Assembly: GCA_025454875.1 (NCBI GenBank)
Contig: JALONP010000011.1
Location: 1 to 64,000 of the forward strand
DNA length: 64,000 bases
Direction of reading: 5' to 3'
Origin: Bacteroidia bacterium
Lineage (GTDB): Bacteria; Bacteroidota; Bacteroidia; UKL13-3
A model generated the notes under the pieces. It did not search any database and was not told the origin of the DNA. It saw nothing but the letters and a program-made list of their open reading frames with translations. Positions 7,914 through 17,439 of the stretch are shown here, one piece after another (position 1 is the stretch's first letter; every line of letters starts with the position of its first letter). A program made the translations under genes and the position numbers.

Positions 7914-10900
7914 CTAACGTAAAGTGGTTAAATTGCCCTTAAGTGTGCGCGTAGAGCCATCCCAACCAGTATATGTAATAAGGTATACAAACACATCGCT
8001 GGTTTCGGGATTGCTTAATACTGCAGCCGAAAACCCTTCTTTGGGATTGGTGGTTTCAAATACCTTTTGCCCCCAACGGTTGTACACAATTAGGGAGTAA
8101 TCTTTCACAAAAATGCTACTTGGCAGCCATACATCATTTAACCCATCGCGGTTGGGTGTATACACATTTGGCGCCATCACCAATGGTTTTTGGAACAATT
8201 CAATGGTATTAGACGAACTGGTATACACGGAGTTGTTTTCGCTAGCCTCAATGGTGTACAAATACAATCCAATATCGGTATTGAGTTTGGAGTCGGTATA
8301 ATTTGTATCGCGGTAAGCAGTATTGCCAACTGAACTCAATTGTTCACCAAAACCTTCCCTCACCACTGAATATCCCGCAACGCCTTGTTTCCAATAATCA
8401 TATTCATTCCACCTCAATCGGTGAACAAACGGATTGGACACTCCTTTAAGCAAGATGGTGCAAGCGGTATGGTTCACATCGTTTTCAATGCCGCAGTCGT
8501 TTACTTGTTTGATCTGGTAACAATAAGATGCCCCTGCAACATCTACTGCATTATCGGTATAAATGGTATCATCAATGCCTTCGGTAGCGTGTGTGAGTTC
8601 AAATTTGGTAGCATTAAAGCCCCGCTTGAGTACTTTGTATTTAAAAAAGTCGTTGCGGTTTCCTGCCTCCCAAACCAACCGTACACTTTGGTTATTCACC
8701 ACCGATACCTGATGGAGGTAAATAGGTGCCGGGTACTTAATGACTTTAATAATGCTGCATTCAGCAAAACTTGTATCGCCCATTCGGTTGCATATCGAAA
8801 CAGGAATTGCTGCATAACAATAATTAACTGTTTGGTTGTTAAAAGCAGTTTCATCTGTAAACGTAAATGAAGTATCATCGAACACTTTGGTTAGCTCCGT
8901 GTATGCGCTTCCGTTAACACTTCTCACCAAAACATAATGTGAAAAATAACGGCTTCGTTGCTCAATATTTCCCCTAATAAAGGTAGTATTGTTAGATAAC
9001 GACCGAATGCATTTTAAAACGGGCGTGGCGGGTACTGGAGGGTCTAACACCACAATGCGAACTCGGGCCGTTGCAGTGCGAGCTTGAGGGCATTGGTTAT
9101 TGCGGATAAAGATGGTTACGGTAAATGTATCTGACCTAGCCGTATCTTCACAAAAACCTCTGAATACAAAACCAAGACGCGATAGGCCTAATTCGTTTTG
9201 GACTAATGAAGCCAAAATACGTGGATCGGATTGTACATTACCCGAAAGGGTAGCAAAAACAGAATCTTGCACATCAATACCCAATACTTCAGTTTCGTAA
9301 ATGAGGGTGTCGGTGGCATATACAAACAACACGGTATCTTTAGTAAATACAAATGCCGAATCGCTGGTAACGGCTTCATAAACCGAACAAATGGTGCGTG
9401 ACCGTTGTGCAGTATCATTGCAAATATTTCGGGTAAGGATATAATAACAATGGTTGGTAACTAGGTGGTTGGTAGCATTAACATCAACCCAACTCGAATC
9501 GGTTACCGAGGGAAGTGTTGTTACCAATTGAAATGGACTACCCGCAACTGATCGGTATACTTCGTACCCTTTAAAACGTTTGGTTTCAGAAGGTATGCGC
9601 CATTTTAACTGAACTACATTGGGCTGAATGGTTCGCAAACATTGTGGGTACACTGTGATTGGGGCTGGCAATGGCATGAGCACAAAACGCATCGTGGCAC
9701 TTTTTCGGTTCACACCTAAACAGGCATTGTCGCGGGCATTTACCAAAATGGTAAACGTATCGTTGCCCAATTGGTTGCATTGCGTATTCCACCTCACACG
9801 CACACGCATTAAACTTTTGGTGCGTTCAATCGAAATTTTGGGCGTATCGGGACCAAGTGCAAGTAGGGAGCCAGCAAACTCGGCATACAAGGAATCGTTA
9901 TCAGGTTCTACAATTGTAAACAACCAATCAAGCGTATCTCCGGCAAATAGTTGAATCAATGTATCGCGCACCACTGGTGCGTTTGAACTAACGTTCAAAT
10001 CAATTTTAAAAACTGCATTGTTGCAATTACTGGAACGGTTTTGCCTGCTCCATGCACCGGGTGTTGTTGGAAAATCAGACGAACCGCCACAACCCGCACA
10101 TACAGCTTGGTATACCACTCCACGTTTATCAAACCTGCTCGTTCCTCCATCCACATGTTCATTGGTAACCATGCCACCGTAGTACGTAGCATAATCGAGT
10201 GAATTTAAAAACGGCCCAAACACCGCCAAGTAAAAATCTGATCCGTTGGTTGTTCGTTGAAACGCGTTATCGGTTAAAGGCAAACCATCCGTTACTCCTG
10301 TCGAAAAATTGAAACCATTGTTAACGGTACCACCCCATCCACTCACGTAAATGCGCCCACAATCGTCAACCATAAAACTTGAAAGGGAGATGTTTACTTT
10401 ACCTGTTGCATCAACCAGTGAACCAAAGGTTGTTGAATACTGAATGGTGTCTAAAAACTCGTTGAATATGGTGATAAATTGATGTGTTCCTGGAACATTA
10501 AACACATCGCCTTTGGTTGGAAATGAACCGATACTTTGGCCAGCCACGTAAACATTGCGGCTCACATCCATGTCTAAAAAATATATTTGGTCATACGCGG
10601 CAGTTCCCAAATACACCAACTTGGTTAGTGAAAAATTATTGTCAACTCGGGCAATAAAACCATCTACATTGCCTTTATAGGTAAATGCACCTTGACTTAT
10701 TCCAATATCAGGCGAGGTGGTACCACCGCCAACAACCATATTGTTTGCAAAATCAAACCGCACGCTATAGGCCATATCAAGTTGATTGCCTCCGAGGTAA
10801 GATGACATGATTGGGGTACGCAAATTGGAAGTGATTTTAAATACACAACCATCTTGTTCACCACCACCAAAATTGGGTTGAAACGCATTTACTATAGGAT

Positions 10901-12221
10901 AATTTTCGTTGTTAGCAGATTGGGTTCCACTTACCACACATACGTTACCTTGCACATCAAACACAATTTCACCTCGGTAAGGATCTCCATAATTGTAGCA
11001 TATTGGAAATTGTTCTGAATATGCACCTTGAGCATTGGCTGCATTAATTCCATCATCATCACTTCCGCCCCAATAGGTAGAAGCTGTGAGTTGTTGTCCA
11101 TTAGCTGATAAGCGACAAACCACGATATCGGCTCTTCCGTTATGGCTTGCATCAAACGGATTACCAGCAGTAGGAAAATTATTGGAGTATGTTGTGCCAA
11201 GCATAAACAAGTTGCCACTTCCATCACAAATCAAACTGTGTGGTTGTTCGTTATTACTTCCACCCAAATAAGTTGCGCAAATCAACTGACGACCATCGCT
11301 GCTAAACTTAAGCAATCCAATATCACGAGCTGATCCTGAATTATTAGAATTAGACCCACCTCCAAAATTTACTTGGTACGCACCAACTGTAACCGGGAAA
11401 CCAATTCCGTATACAGTGCCTCCTGTCCATGCATTTCCGAGTAAATCAAACGTGGATGTATTGCCAAAATTATCTGCTGTAGAACCAGAAAAAGTTCCAA
11501 AAATGACGTTCGGGTCAATAACCAAGGTTTGCGATTTGTTGTATTTACCCAATTCAAAAGTAAGTTTGGATTGTTGAAGTTTATAGGCACATGCAATAGT
11601 ATCTGACGATTGAAATGCGATAGGAGCTTCTTCTTTTACCCGACTCACACTTGTATTAACCACAAGTGCATGATGATGCAGCGCAATGCTGTCAATTCCT
11701 TCGTACACCAATGCCAGTTTGGATAAATCGGCATTGGGCAGCAAAATGAAATTGATTTTAACAAAATCGGCATACCCAATTAATTCCATGCTGATGCCTG
11801 TTTGTTTGTTCTGAAGCACAATGCGGTTGTATGCTTTGCATTGAGACGCCCACTTGGTTGCATCGCTGCCTAAAAAGTAATTGTAAGTTTCAGGATAAGC
11901 CGCTCCCGTTTGCACAAATGGTGTAGGCCCAATTCCATTGAGGTGAACTTTATACGCGTGCGCATCTACAATGCCATTGCCGGTTCCATGCTGAAAATCG
12001 TGAATTTGCTGCTTGTTCCAAAATGAATACACCAAGGCAGATGATGTGATGTACAAGGCACCTCCGGGTATATAGGCTTTAAACAAAACGGCTGGTTCCC
12101 ACTGACCTTTGTTTTCGATGAATTTAATGCCTTGGTCAGTTGGCGGGGGCACAAAAATAGCCCGAGCCTTAAACAAGGAACCACAACAAAGGGAAAGTAC
12201 CAAAATAAAGCGCAACAACAT
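7914..12221 (-). CDS. Large secreted protein: DUF7948-like N-domain, beta-propeller repeats, gliding-motility-type C-terminal domain
   Basis: A protein of about 1435 residues. A signal peptide (LLRFILVLSLCCGSLFKARA) precedes a conserved ENKGQW motif of the DUF7948 type. Repeats of SBBP beta-propeller style follow (segments like YLGGSNNEQPHSLICD, TYWGGSDDDG, SYLGGNQLDMAYS, TYYGG). Then come several fibronectin-like or Ig-like modules with Cys. The C-terminal domain APNVYTPNRDGLNDVW ... LIVYNRWGQKVFETTNP is the gliding motility-associated/CHU_C type that directs type IX secretion. The start could also be the ATG at 12230. It is probably a cell-surface adhesin or structural protein. No catalytic domain is visible. 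Confidence 0.88.
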   Translation of the reverse strand: MLLRFILVLSLCCGSLFKARAIFVPPPTDQGIKFIENKGQWEPAVLFKAYIPGGALYITSSALVYSFWNKQQIHDFQHGTGNGIVDAHAYKVHLNGIGPTPFVQTGAAYPETYNYFLGSDATKWASQCKAYNRIVLQNKQTGISMELIGYADFVKINFILLPNADLSKLALVYEGIDSIALHHHALVVNTSVSRVKEEAPIAFQSSDTIACAYKLQQSKLTFELGKYNKSQTLVIDPNVIFGTFSGSTADNFGNTSTFDLLGNAWTGGTVYGIGFPVTVGAYQVNFGGGSNSNNSGSARDIGLLKFSSDGRQLICATYLGGSNNEQPHSLICDGSGNLFMLGTTYSNNFPTAGNPFDASHNGRADIVVCRLSANGQQLTASTYWGGSDDDGINAANAQGAYSEQFPICYNYGDPYRGEIVFDVQGNVCVVSGTQSANNENYPIVNAFQPNFGGGEQDGCVFKITSNLRTPIMSSYLGGNQLDMAYSVRFDFANNMVVGGGTTSPDIGISQGAFTYKGNVDGFIARVDNNFSLTKLVYLGTAAYDQIYFLDMDVSRNVYVAGQSIGSFPTKGDVFNVPGTHQFITIFNEFLDTIQYSTTFGSLVDATGKVNISLSSFMVDDCGRIYVSGWGGTVNNGFNFSTGVTDGLPLTDNAFQRTTNGSDFYLAVFGPFLNSLDYATYYGGMVTNEHVDGGTSRFDKRGVVYQAVCAGCGGSSDFPTTPGAWSRQNRSSNCNNAVFKIDLNVSSNAPVVRDTLIQLFAGDTLDWLFTIVEPDNDSLYAEFAGSLLALGPDTPKISIERTKSLMRVRVRWNTQCNQLGNDTFTILVNARDNACLGVNRKSATMRFVLMPLPAPITVYPQCLRTIQPNVVQLKWRIPSETKRFKGYEVYRSVAGSPFQLVTTLPSVTDSSWVDVNATNHLVTNHCYYILTRNICNDTAQRSRTICSVYEAVTSDSAFVFTKDTVLFVYATDTLIYETEVLGIDVQDSVFATLSGNVQSDPRILASLVQNELGLSRLGFVFRGFCEDTARSDTFTVTIFIRNNQCPQARTATARVRIVVLDPPVPATPVLKCIRSLSNNTTFIRGNIEQRSRYFSHYVLVRSVNGSAYTELTKVFDDTSFTFTDETAFNNQTVNYCYAAIPVSICNRMGDTSFAECSIIKVIKYPAPIYLHQVSVVNNQSVRLVWEAGNRNDFFKYKVLKRGFNATKFELTHATEGIDDTIYTDNAVDVAGASYCYQIKQVNDCGIENDVNHTACTILLKGVSNPFVHRLRWNEYDYWKQGVAGYSVVREGFGEQLSSVGNTAYRDTNYTDSKLNTDIGLYLYTIEASENNSVYTSSSNTIELFQKPLVMAPNVYTPNRDGLNDVWLPSSIFVKDYSLIVYNRWGQKVFETTNPKEGFSAAVLSNPETSDVFVYLITYTGWDGSTRTLKGNLTTLR

Positions 12222-12296
12222 GCTAAACAAATATAACCGTATTTACCAATACCACGATACCCTTGATAAAATTAAGAAATGGATGTATATTCAGGT

Positions 12297-12983
12297 ATGA
12301 AAAAAAAGTTGGTTGCCTTAACGGGCGCAGGTATAAGTGCCGAAAGCGGACTCAAAACCTTTCGTGACAATGACGGGTTATGGGAAGGTTACAATGTATA
12401 TGATGTAGCCACACCCGAGGCTTGGCAACGTGATCCCGAAATGGTGCAGGCATTTTACAATATGAGACGCAAAGAAGTATTAAACGCCCAACCCAACAAT
12501 GCCCATTTATTGTTAGCCAAACTCGAGCACCATTTTAACATTTGCATCATTACCCAAAACATCGACAATTTGCATGAACGTGCAGGCTCCACAAATATCA
12601 TCCATTTACATGGTGAAATCACTAAGGCACAAAGCAGCATCAATCCTCATTTAATTTACCCAATACAAGGCGCGGAGCTTCATTTAAACGAAAAATGTGA
12701 ATTGGGTGCTCCTTTACGTCCGTTTGTGGTATGGTTTGGTGAGGCTGTTCCCAAAATGGCCGAAGCTGAATTAGCGATGCAAGATGCCGATTACTTGCTC
12801 ATAATTGGCACCTCATTGCAAGTGTATCCTGCGGCATCACTTGTGCATGCAGTGCCTGCAGATGCGCAGATTGCGGTAATCGACCCGGGTTCTCCTGCCA
12901 TTCAAAACAGATACAATACAACCGTTATACGCCAAAAAGCAACCATTGGATTGCAACAATGGATTGCTGAAAATGTAGGTTAG
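12297..12983 (+). CDS. cobB: NAD-dependent protein deacylase (sirtuin), zinc-less type
   Basis: Removes acyl groups from lysines using NAD. The Rossmann motif GAGISAESGLKTFR (11-23), TQNIDNLHERAGS (86-98) and catalytic HLHG (H105) are present. Y54 and R57 form the Y-x-x-R pair that marks SIRT5/CobB enzymes active on succinyl/malonyl lysine. The four zinc Cys normally found after HLHG are absent. That segment reads GEITKAQSSINPHLIYPIQG, as I recall for other Bacteroidota homologues. I chose the ATG at 12297, which begins MKKKLVALTGAG. An in-frame ATG at 12279 would add six residues. It is divergent from the T9SS-type gene and 17 nt upstream of murI. Confidence 0.88.
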   Translation: MKKKLVALTGAGISAESGLKTFRDNDGLWEGYNVYDVATPEAWQRDPEMVQAFYNMRRKEVLNAQPNNAHLLLAKLEHHFNICIITQNIDNLHERAGSTNIIHLHGEITKAQSSINPHLIYPIQGAELHLNEKCELGAPLRPFVVWFGEAVPKMAEAELAMQDADYLLIIGTSLQVYPAASLVHAVPADAQIAVIDPGSPAIQNRYNTTVIRQKATIGLQQWIAENVG

Positions 12984-12996
12984 TCTGTTATATTTG
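12964..12996 (+). promoter_or_regulatory. Putative promoter of murI
   Basis: TTG at 12964-12966 and TATATTTG at 12989-12996 (exact TAnnTTTG) are separated by 22 nt, close to the Bacteroidota spacing. The ATG of murI is only 5 nt beyond the -7 box, so a transcript from here would be leaderless or nearly so. Confidence 0.4.
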
Positions 12997-13000
12997 GAAC

Positions 13001-13828
13001 ATGCAAAACGGACCTATTGGTGTATTTGATTCTGGTTATGGTGGCCTCACCGTTTTAAAAGAGTTGGTTCAAAAATTACCCGAATACGATTATGTGTATT
13101 TAGGCGATAATGCACGTGCTCCTTATGGTACACGTTCGTTTGAAGCCATTTATGAATATACTTTGCAATGCGTAAAAAAACTGTTTGAACTGGGTTGTCC
13201 GTTGGTTATTTTGGCTTGTAATACCGCTTCGGCTAAGGCATTGCGTACCATCCAACAAAAAGACTTACCGTTGTTGCAACCACAAAACAGGGTTCTCGGA
13301 ATCATCAGGCCCACTGCCGAAGTAGTTGGACAATACACGCAAAGCAACCATATTGGTGTGGTGGGCACCACCGGCACCATCACTTCTGAATCCTATGTAC
13401 TCGAAATTGGCAAATTGTTTCCGCAACTCACCGTTACCCAAGAAGCTTGCCCAATGTGGGTTCCGTTGGTTGAAAACAACGAAATGAATAACGAAGGTGC
13501 GCGCTATTTTGTGAAGCAACATGTGAACCAACTGCTGCAAAAAGATCCGTTAATTGATACTTTGTTATTGGGCTGTACCCATTATCCATTGTTGATGCCA
13601 CTGATTGAACAAGCACTTCCACCGCATGTAAAAGTATTGTCGCAAGGAACCATTGTGGCCAATAGCCTTGCTGATTATTTACAACGCCATCCAGAGATGC
13701 AAACTCGTTTAACCCAGAAAGGGGAACGCACATTCTTAACAACCGATACCAACGAACAATTTAACAAACAAGGCACGTTGTTTTGGGGTGCACCTATTGT
13801 ATCGCAGCAGGTGCATGTGCACGAATAG
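13001..13828 (+). CDS. murI: Glutamate racemase
   Basis: Makes D-glutamate for peptidoglycan without a cofactor. The family start GVFDSGYGGLTVLKEL, LGDNARAPYGTR, and the two catalytic cysteines C73 (ACNTAS) and C192 (GCTHYPLL) are all present. At 275 residues it has normal length. It follows the sirtuin gene closely and converges on dapA with a 2-nt gap. No attenuator or operator is visible. Confidence 0.96.
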   Translation: MQNGPIGVFDSGYGGLTVLKELVQKLPEYDYVYLGDNARAPYGTRSFEAIYEYTLQCVKKLFELGCPLVILACNTASAKALRTIQQKDLPLLQPQNRVLGIIRPTAEVVGQYTQSNHIGVVGTTGTITSESYVLEIGKLFPQLTVTQEACPMWVPLVENNEMNNEGARYFVKQHVNQLLQKDPLIDTLLLGCTHYPLLMPLIEQALPPHVKVLSQGTIVANSLADYLQRHPEMQTRLTQKGERTFLTTDTNEQFNKQGTLFWGAPIVSQQVHVHE

Positions 13829-13830
13829 TG

Positions 13831-14700
13831 TTAAACCAAAGCGCGGGTCAATTCTCTTAACTTGTTTTCTACTGTTGGATTAACTGGTGCCAGTGGCAAG
13901 CGAACATGCGACTCGCATAAACCCAATTCATTCAGTACAACTTTAATTCCGCCAGGATTGCCATCCGCAAATATCATTTTCATTAAATCATATAACTGAT
14001 AGTGCAATACTTTAGCTTCTTCAAAACGACCCGCTAACCCAAGTCGTACCATATCACTAAATGCTTTTGGAAAAGCTTGTCCGATAACCGAAATCACACC
14101 AGACATTCCCATTGCAATAAACGGAAGCGTTAAATTATCATCACCCGATATCACCGCAAACGATTGTGGTTTTGCTTGCAAAATATCCATAAAAACTTCT
14201 GGGTTCCCTGATGCTTCTTTGGTAGCAATAAACAATGGATTGGATTGTGCCAAACGCAAGGTTGTTGCCGCACTGATGCCCATACCTGTTCTTCCGGGTA
14301 CATTGTAAATGATAATTGGTAATTTGCTTACACTGGCCAATGCGGTATAATGCAAGTAAATGCCTTCTTGGTTGGGTTTATTGTAGTACGGACTTACCGA
14401 TAAAACTGCATGGTAGCCGGGCATGTTAAAGTTGGCCAGTTGGGCTTGAACGGCAGTTGTATTGTTACCGCCAATCCCTGCAACAAGCGGAATACGCCCG
14501 TTTACAACGGTTGATGCATGGGTAAATACCGCTTGCTTTTCATCTGGAGATAACGTTGGCCCCTCACCTGTTGTCCCTAATACAACCATATACTCTAAAC
14601 CCCCTTTGATACCATGTTCGATAATGCGGGTTAAACTTTCAAAATCAATGCTGCCATCCTTTTTAAAAGGAGTAACCAATGCAACGCCCGTTCCTTTCAT
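13831..14700 (-). CDS. dapA: 4-hydroxy-tetrahydrodipicolinate synthase
   Basis: Condenses pyruvate with aspartate semialdehyde in the lysine/diaminopimelate pathway. The 289-residue TIM barrel has VTPFKKDGSID at the start, GTTGEGPTLS (pyruvate-binding Thr pair), Y132 in YNVPGRTG and the Schiff-base lysine K161 in ATKEASG. These positions match the E. coli enzyme closely. The ATG at 14700 lies 8 nt after the DUF6913 gene stop, so the two are probably cotranscribed leftward. Confidence 0.96.
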   Translation of the reverse strand: MKGTGVALVTPFKKDGSIDFESLTRIIEHGIKGGLEYMVVLGTTGEGPTLSPDEKQAVFTHASTVVNGRIPLVAGIGGNNTTAVQAQLANFNMPGYHAVLSVSPYYNKPNQEGIYLHYTALASVSKLPIIIYNVPGRTGMGISAATTLRLAQSNPLFIATKEASGNPEVFMDILQAKPQSFAVISGDDNLTLPFIAMGMSGVISVIGQAFPKAFSDMVRLGLAGRFEEAKVLHYQLYDLMKMIFADGNPGGIKVVLNELGLCESHVRLPLAPVNPTVENKLRELTRALV

Positions 14701-14708
14701 ACGTTTAC

Positions 14709-15251
14709 TTATTTGATATTGCGTAAATAAAAATCCAGTTGTTCAATTAAAAATGGAAGCCCTTTTTCGGTTCCAGTATCAACCATTAAATCAAAAAAAT
14801 CCAGCCCGTATTCCAAATGTGGCCCTACCCTATACTTAGCATTGCTATAAGCTGCAACAGCTTGCATAGGTAATAATGGTTCGCGGTAAATACTCATTAA
14901 TACATCAAATTCCAGTTCCAAAAACTGTCCTATTTTCCCTTTTATGGGCAGATTTATTCCATTGAGTTTTTCGCGCCAAAAAAACTCTGAGTTTAGCATG
15001 AACTTTTTGGTATGTGGCAGTTGTTTGAGGTCAACATAACCAAGCATAAAAACCCTTTTCCCTTCGTTGCGCAAAGCTTGTGCATACTTGCTCACCAACA
15101 ACTCATCGTCTTTTAGTGCAGCATTGTATACAATGCCTATATGCTCTACTTGGCTAAATGGAATGAGCTTGCGCTTGATGCGTTTGGTTTTGACTTCGCG
15201 GGCAAGTTGCCAGCGTCCGATATAATTTTTGAGTTGCTCGATCCACTTCAT
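14709..15251 (-). CDS. DUF6913 family protein
   Basis: About 180 residues with no signal peptide. It resembles the DUF6913 family found next to dapA or ligA in many Bacteroidota. Recognisable parts are a basic N-terminal helix, IGIVYNA followed by a KYAQALRNEGKRVFMLGYVD strand-helix, a LPIKGKIG segment, and a C-terminal FFDLMVDTGTEKGLPFLIEQLDFYL. Function unknown. I start at the internal ATG at 15251 (MKWIEQLKNYIG). The ATG at 15287 adds 12 residues that look non-homologous. It lies between ligA and dapA on the same strand. Confidence 0.75.
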   Translation of the reverse strand: MKWIEQLKNYIGRWQLAREVKTKRIKRKLIPFSQVEHIGIVYNAALKDDELLVSKYAQALRNEGKRVFMLGYVDLKQLPHTKKFMLNSEFFWREKLNGINLPIKGKIGQFLELEFDVLMSIYREPLLPMQAVAAYSNAKYRVGPHLEYGLDFFDLMVDTGTEKGLPFLIEQLDFYLRNIK

Positions 15252-15316
15252 TTTCTGAAACAAGATTACAAAATTAGCTTGCAGCATCCAAATGCGATCA
15301 TTTGCAGAATCAAAAG

Positions 15317-17386
15317 CTATTCTGCTATTAGCATCGCCATAAAATCAGTTTCAGATAAAATTGGAATGTTAAATTCAGTTGCCTTCTTCAGTTTTTCAGG
15401 ACCCATTTTATCTCCGGCAATTAAATAATCAAGCGACTTGGAAATACTTCCCACATTGCGTCCCCCGTTTTGCTCTATCAATTCCTTTAAGGCATCGCGG
15501 CTAATGGTGAATGTACCTGAAACTAAAAAAGATTTTCCTCCTAGCACTTGGGTACGTGTTACTTGATTATTGGCATCTACCTCAAGCTGCAGTCCTTTTT
15601 CTTTTAACAGCGCAACGCGTGTAACTTGTTGTGGATCGGCAAAAAATTGAACCACTTGCTCTGCAATTTTCTCTCCTATTTCATAAATACCTGCTATCTC
15701 TTCTTTAGTGGCTTTACTCAATGCATCAATTGATCCAAAATGCCGTGCTAATTTTTTCGCAACTGTTTCGCCAACCATGCGAATACCCAATGCAAACAAT
15801 ACACGCTCAAATGGAACTTGTTTGCTTGCTTCAATACCAGCCAAGATGTTCTCAACCGATTTTTGTTGCAACGAACGTTTTTTATCCTCACCTGATTCAA
15901 GTTCGAGTCCAATGAGTTGGGCTGCCGTAAGCGAATACAAATCAGCATACGAGTTGATTAATCCTTTTTTAAACAACCCAGCAACCGTTTCACCTCCAAG
16001 GCTATCAATATTCATCGCCTTACGACCAATAAAATGTTCGATTTGCCCAATCCGTTGAGGTGGGCAGTTTTGATCGTTTGGACAATAATGAATCACGTCT
16101 CCCTCTTTGCGAATAAGGGTAGCATTGCATTCAGGACAAACGGCAATGTATCGAATAGGTAACGCATTGGGTGAGCGTTTTGATAAATCAACACCTGTGA
16201 TTTTAGGAATAATTTCACCTCCCTTTTCTACATATACCCAATCGTTTTCATGCAAATCGAGGCGCACAATTTCATCTGCATTGTAAAGGCTCGCACGCTT
16301 CACTGTTGTTCCTGCAAGTTGCACTGGAACCAAATTGGCAACGGGTGTAATAGCCCCGGTGCGTCCAACTTGGTAAGTTACTTTTTGCAGTTGTGTAAGC
16401 GCGTCTTGTGCCTTGTATTTATATGAAATAGCCCAACGTGGATTTTTTGCTGTAAAACCCAAATCTTGTTGATGGTGGTATTGGTTTACTTTGATAACCA
16501 CACCATCTATCTCGTAACTTAAGTGCTCTCGCTGGCGGTCGTACGCATGAATAAATGCCAATACATCATCAAGAGTTGGACACAATTGGTAATGGTCACT
16601 TACCTGAAACCCCCATTCTGCTGCCTTTTTCAAACTTTCGTAATGGCTATCAGCAACGGGGTTATCAGTGTAAATAAAATACAAAAAACAATCGAGCGGA
16701 CGCTTAGCTACCTCTGCACTGTCTTGCATTTTAAGGGTTCCCGAAGCAAAGTTGCGTGGGTTCTTATACAAACGTTCTTTAATTTCTTCCTCATCATATC
16801 CTTTAGCTTCAAGTTCTTTTCGATATGATTCATTTAGGCGCTCAAACGTTTTGCGGTGCATAAAAATCTCTCCTCTAATATCAAACGAAGCGGGATAATT
16901 ACCAGGAGCAAGTTGTTGAGGAATGGTTTGAATGGTTTTAACATTGGCTGTAACATCATCTCCTTGCACACCATCTCCTCGTGTTACTGCCCTAACCAAT
17001 ACCCCGTTTTCATAGGTAATGCTAATCGCGAGTCCGTCAAATTTTAATTCACATACATACTCAAAATCGTTGCCTATTGCCTTGCGAATACGTTCATCAA
17101 ACTCACGCAGTTCAACTTCTGAGTATGTATTTCCCAAACTCAACATGGGATAACGGTGTTTTACTTGGGTGAAACTTTTGGTAATATCTCCACCCACTTT
17201 TCTTGTAGGTGAATCAGCCGATGCCAAATGAGGAAATTGTGCTTCAAGTTGTTCGAGTTCTTTGAGCAAAAAATCAAAATCAATATCTGATATGGTTGGT
17301 TTTGACAACACATAATATGCGTAGTTGTGCTGGTTTAACGTGCGGGTTAATTCATCAATTCTAATTTTTGCTGCTAGTTCGTTCAT
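15317..17386 (-). CDS. ligA: NAD-dependent DNA ligase
   Basis: Seals nicks during replication and repair. Of 689 residues, the order is the Ia domain with HNYAYYV, the adenylation domain with catalytic K115 in CELKFDGLAIS, the OB fold, a Cys4 zinc finger (CPECNATL ... CPNDQNCPPQ), helix-hairpin-helix repeats and a C-terminal BRCT domain from about residue 615. I start at the ATG at 17386 (MNELAAKIRIDEL). The longer reading frame to 17518 adds 44 residues overlapping the divergent wzi gene and is not family-like. It heads a leftward run with the DUF6913 gene and dapA. Confidence 0.96.
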   Translation of the reverse strand: MNELAAKIRIDELTRTLNQHNYAYYVLSKPTISDIDFDFLLKELEQLEAQFPHLASADSPTRKVGGDITKSFTQVKHRYPMLSLGNTYSEVELREFDERIRKAIGNDFEYVCELKFDGLAISITYENGVLVRAVTRGDGVQGDDVTANVKTIQTIPQQLAPGNYPASFDIRGEIFMHRKTFERLNESYRKELEAKGYDEEEIKERLYKNPRNFASGTLKMQDSAEVAKRPLDCFLYFIYTDNPVADSHYESLKKAAEWGFQVSDHYQLCPTLDDVLAFIHAYDRQREHLSYEIDGVVIKVNQYHHQQDLGFTAKNPRWAISYKYKAQDALTQLQKVTYQVGRTGAITPVANLVPVQLAGTTVKRASLYNADEIVRLDLHENDWVYVEKGGEIIPKITGVDLSKRSPNALPIRYIAVCPECNATLIRKEGDVIHYCPNDQNCPPQRIGQIEHFIGRKAMNIDSLGGETVAGLFKKGLINSYADLYSLTAAQLIGLELESGEDKKRSLQQKSVENILAGIEASKQVPFERVLFALGIRMVGETVAKKLARHFGSIDALSKATKEEIAGIYEIGEKIAEQVVQFFADPQQVTRVALLKEKGLQLEVDANNQVTRTQVLGGKSFLVSGTFTISRDALKELIEQNGGRNVGSISKSLDYLIAGDKMGPEKLKKATEFNIPILSETDFMAMLIAE

Positions 17387-17439
17387 TGCTGCCAAAATAA
17401 GTATTTTGAATGATGAGATAAAAAGGCATTTTTGTAAAC

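Noticed and set aside
8113-8870. Plus-strand ORFs opposite the large T9SS-type gene
   Set aside because: They are antisense shadows of a protein with clear domains.
12109-12300. 63-codon plus-strand ORF before the sirtuin
   Set aside because: Overlaps the start of the T9SS-type gene in antisense and has no motif.
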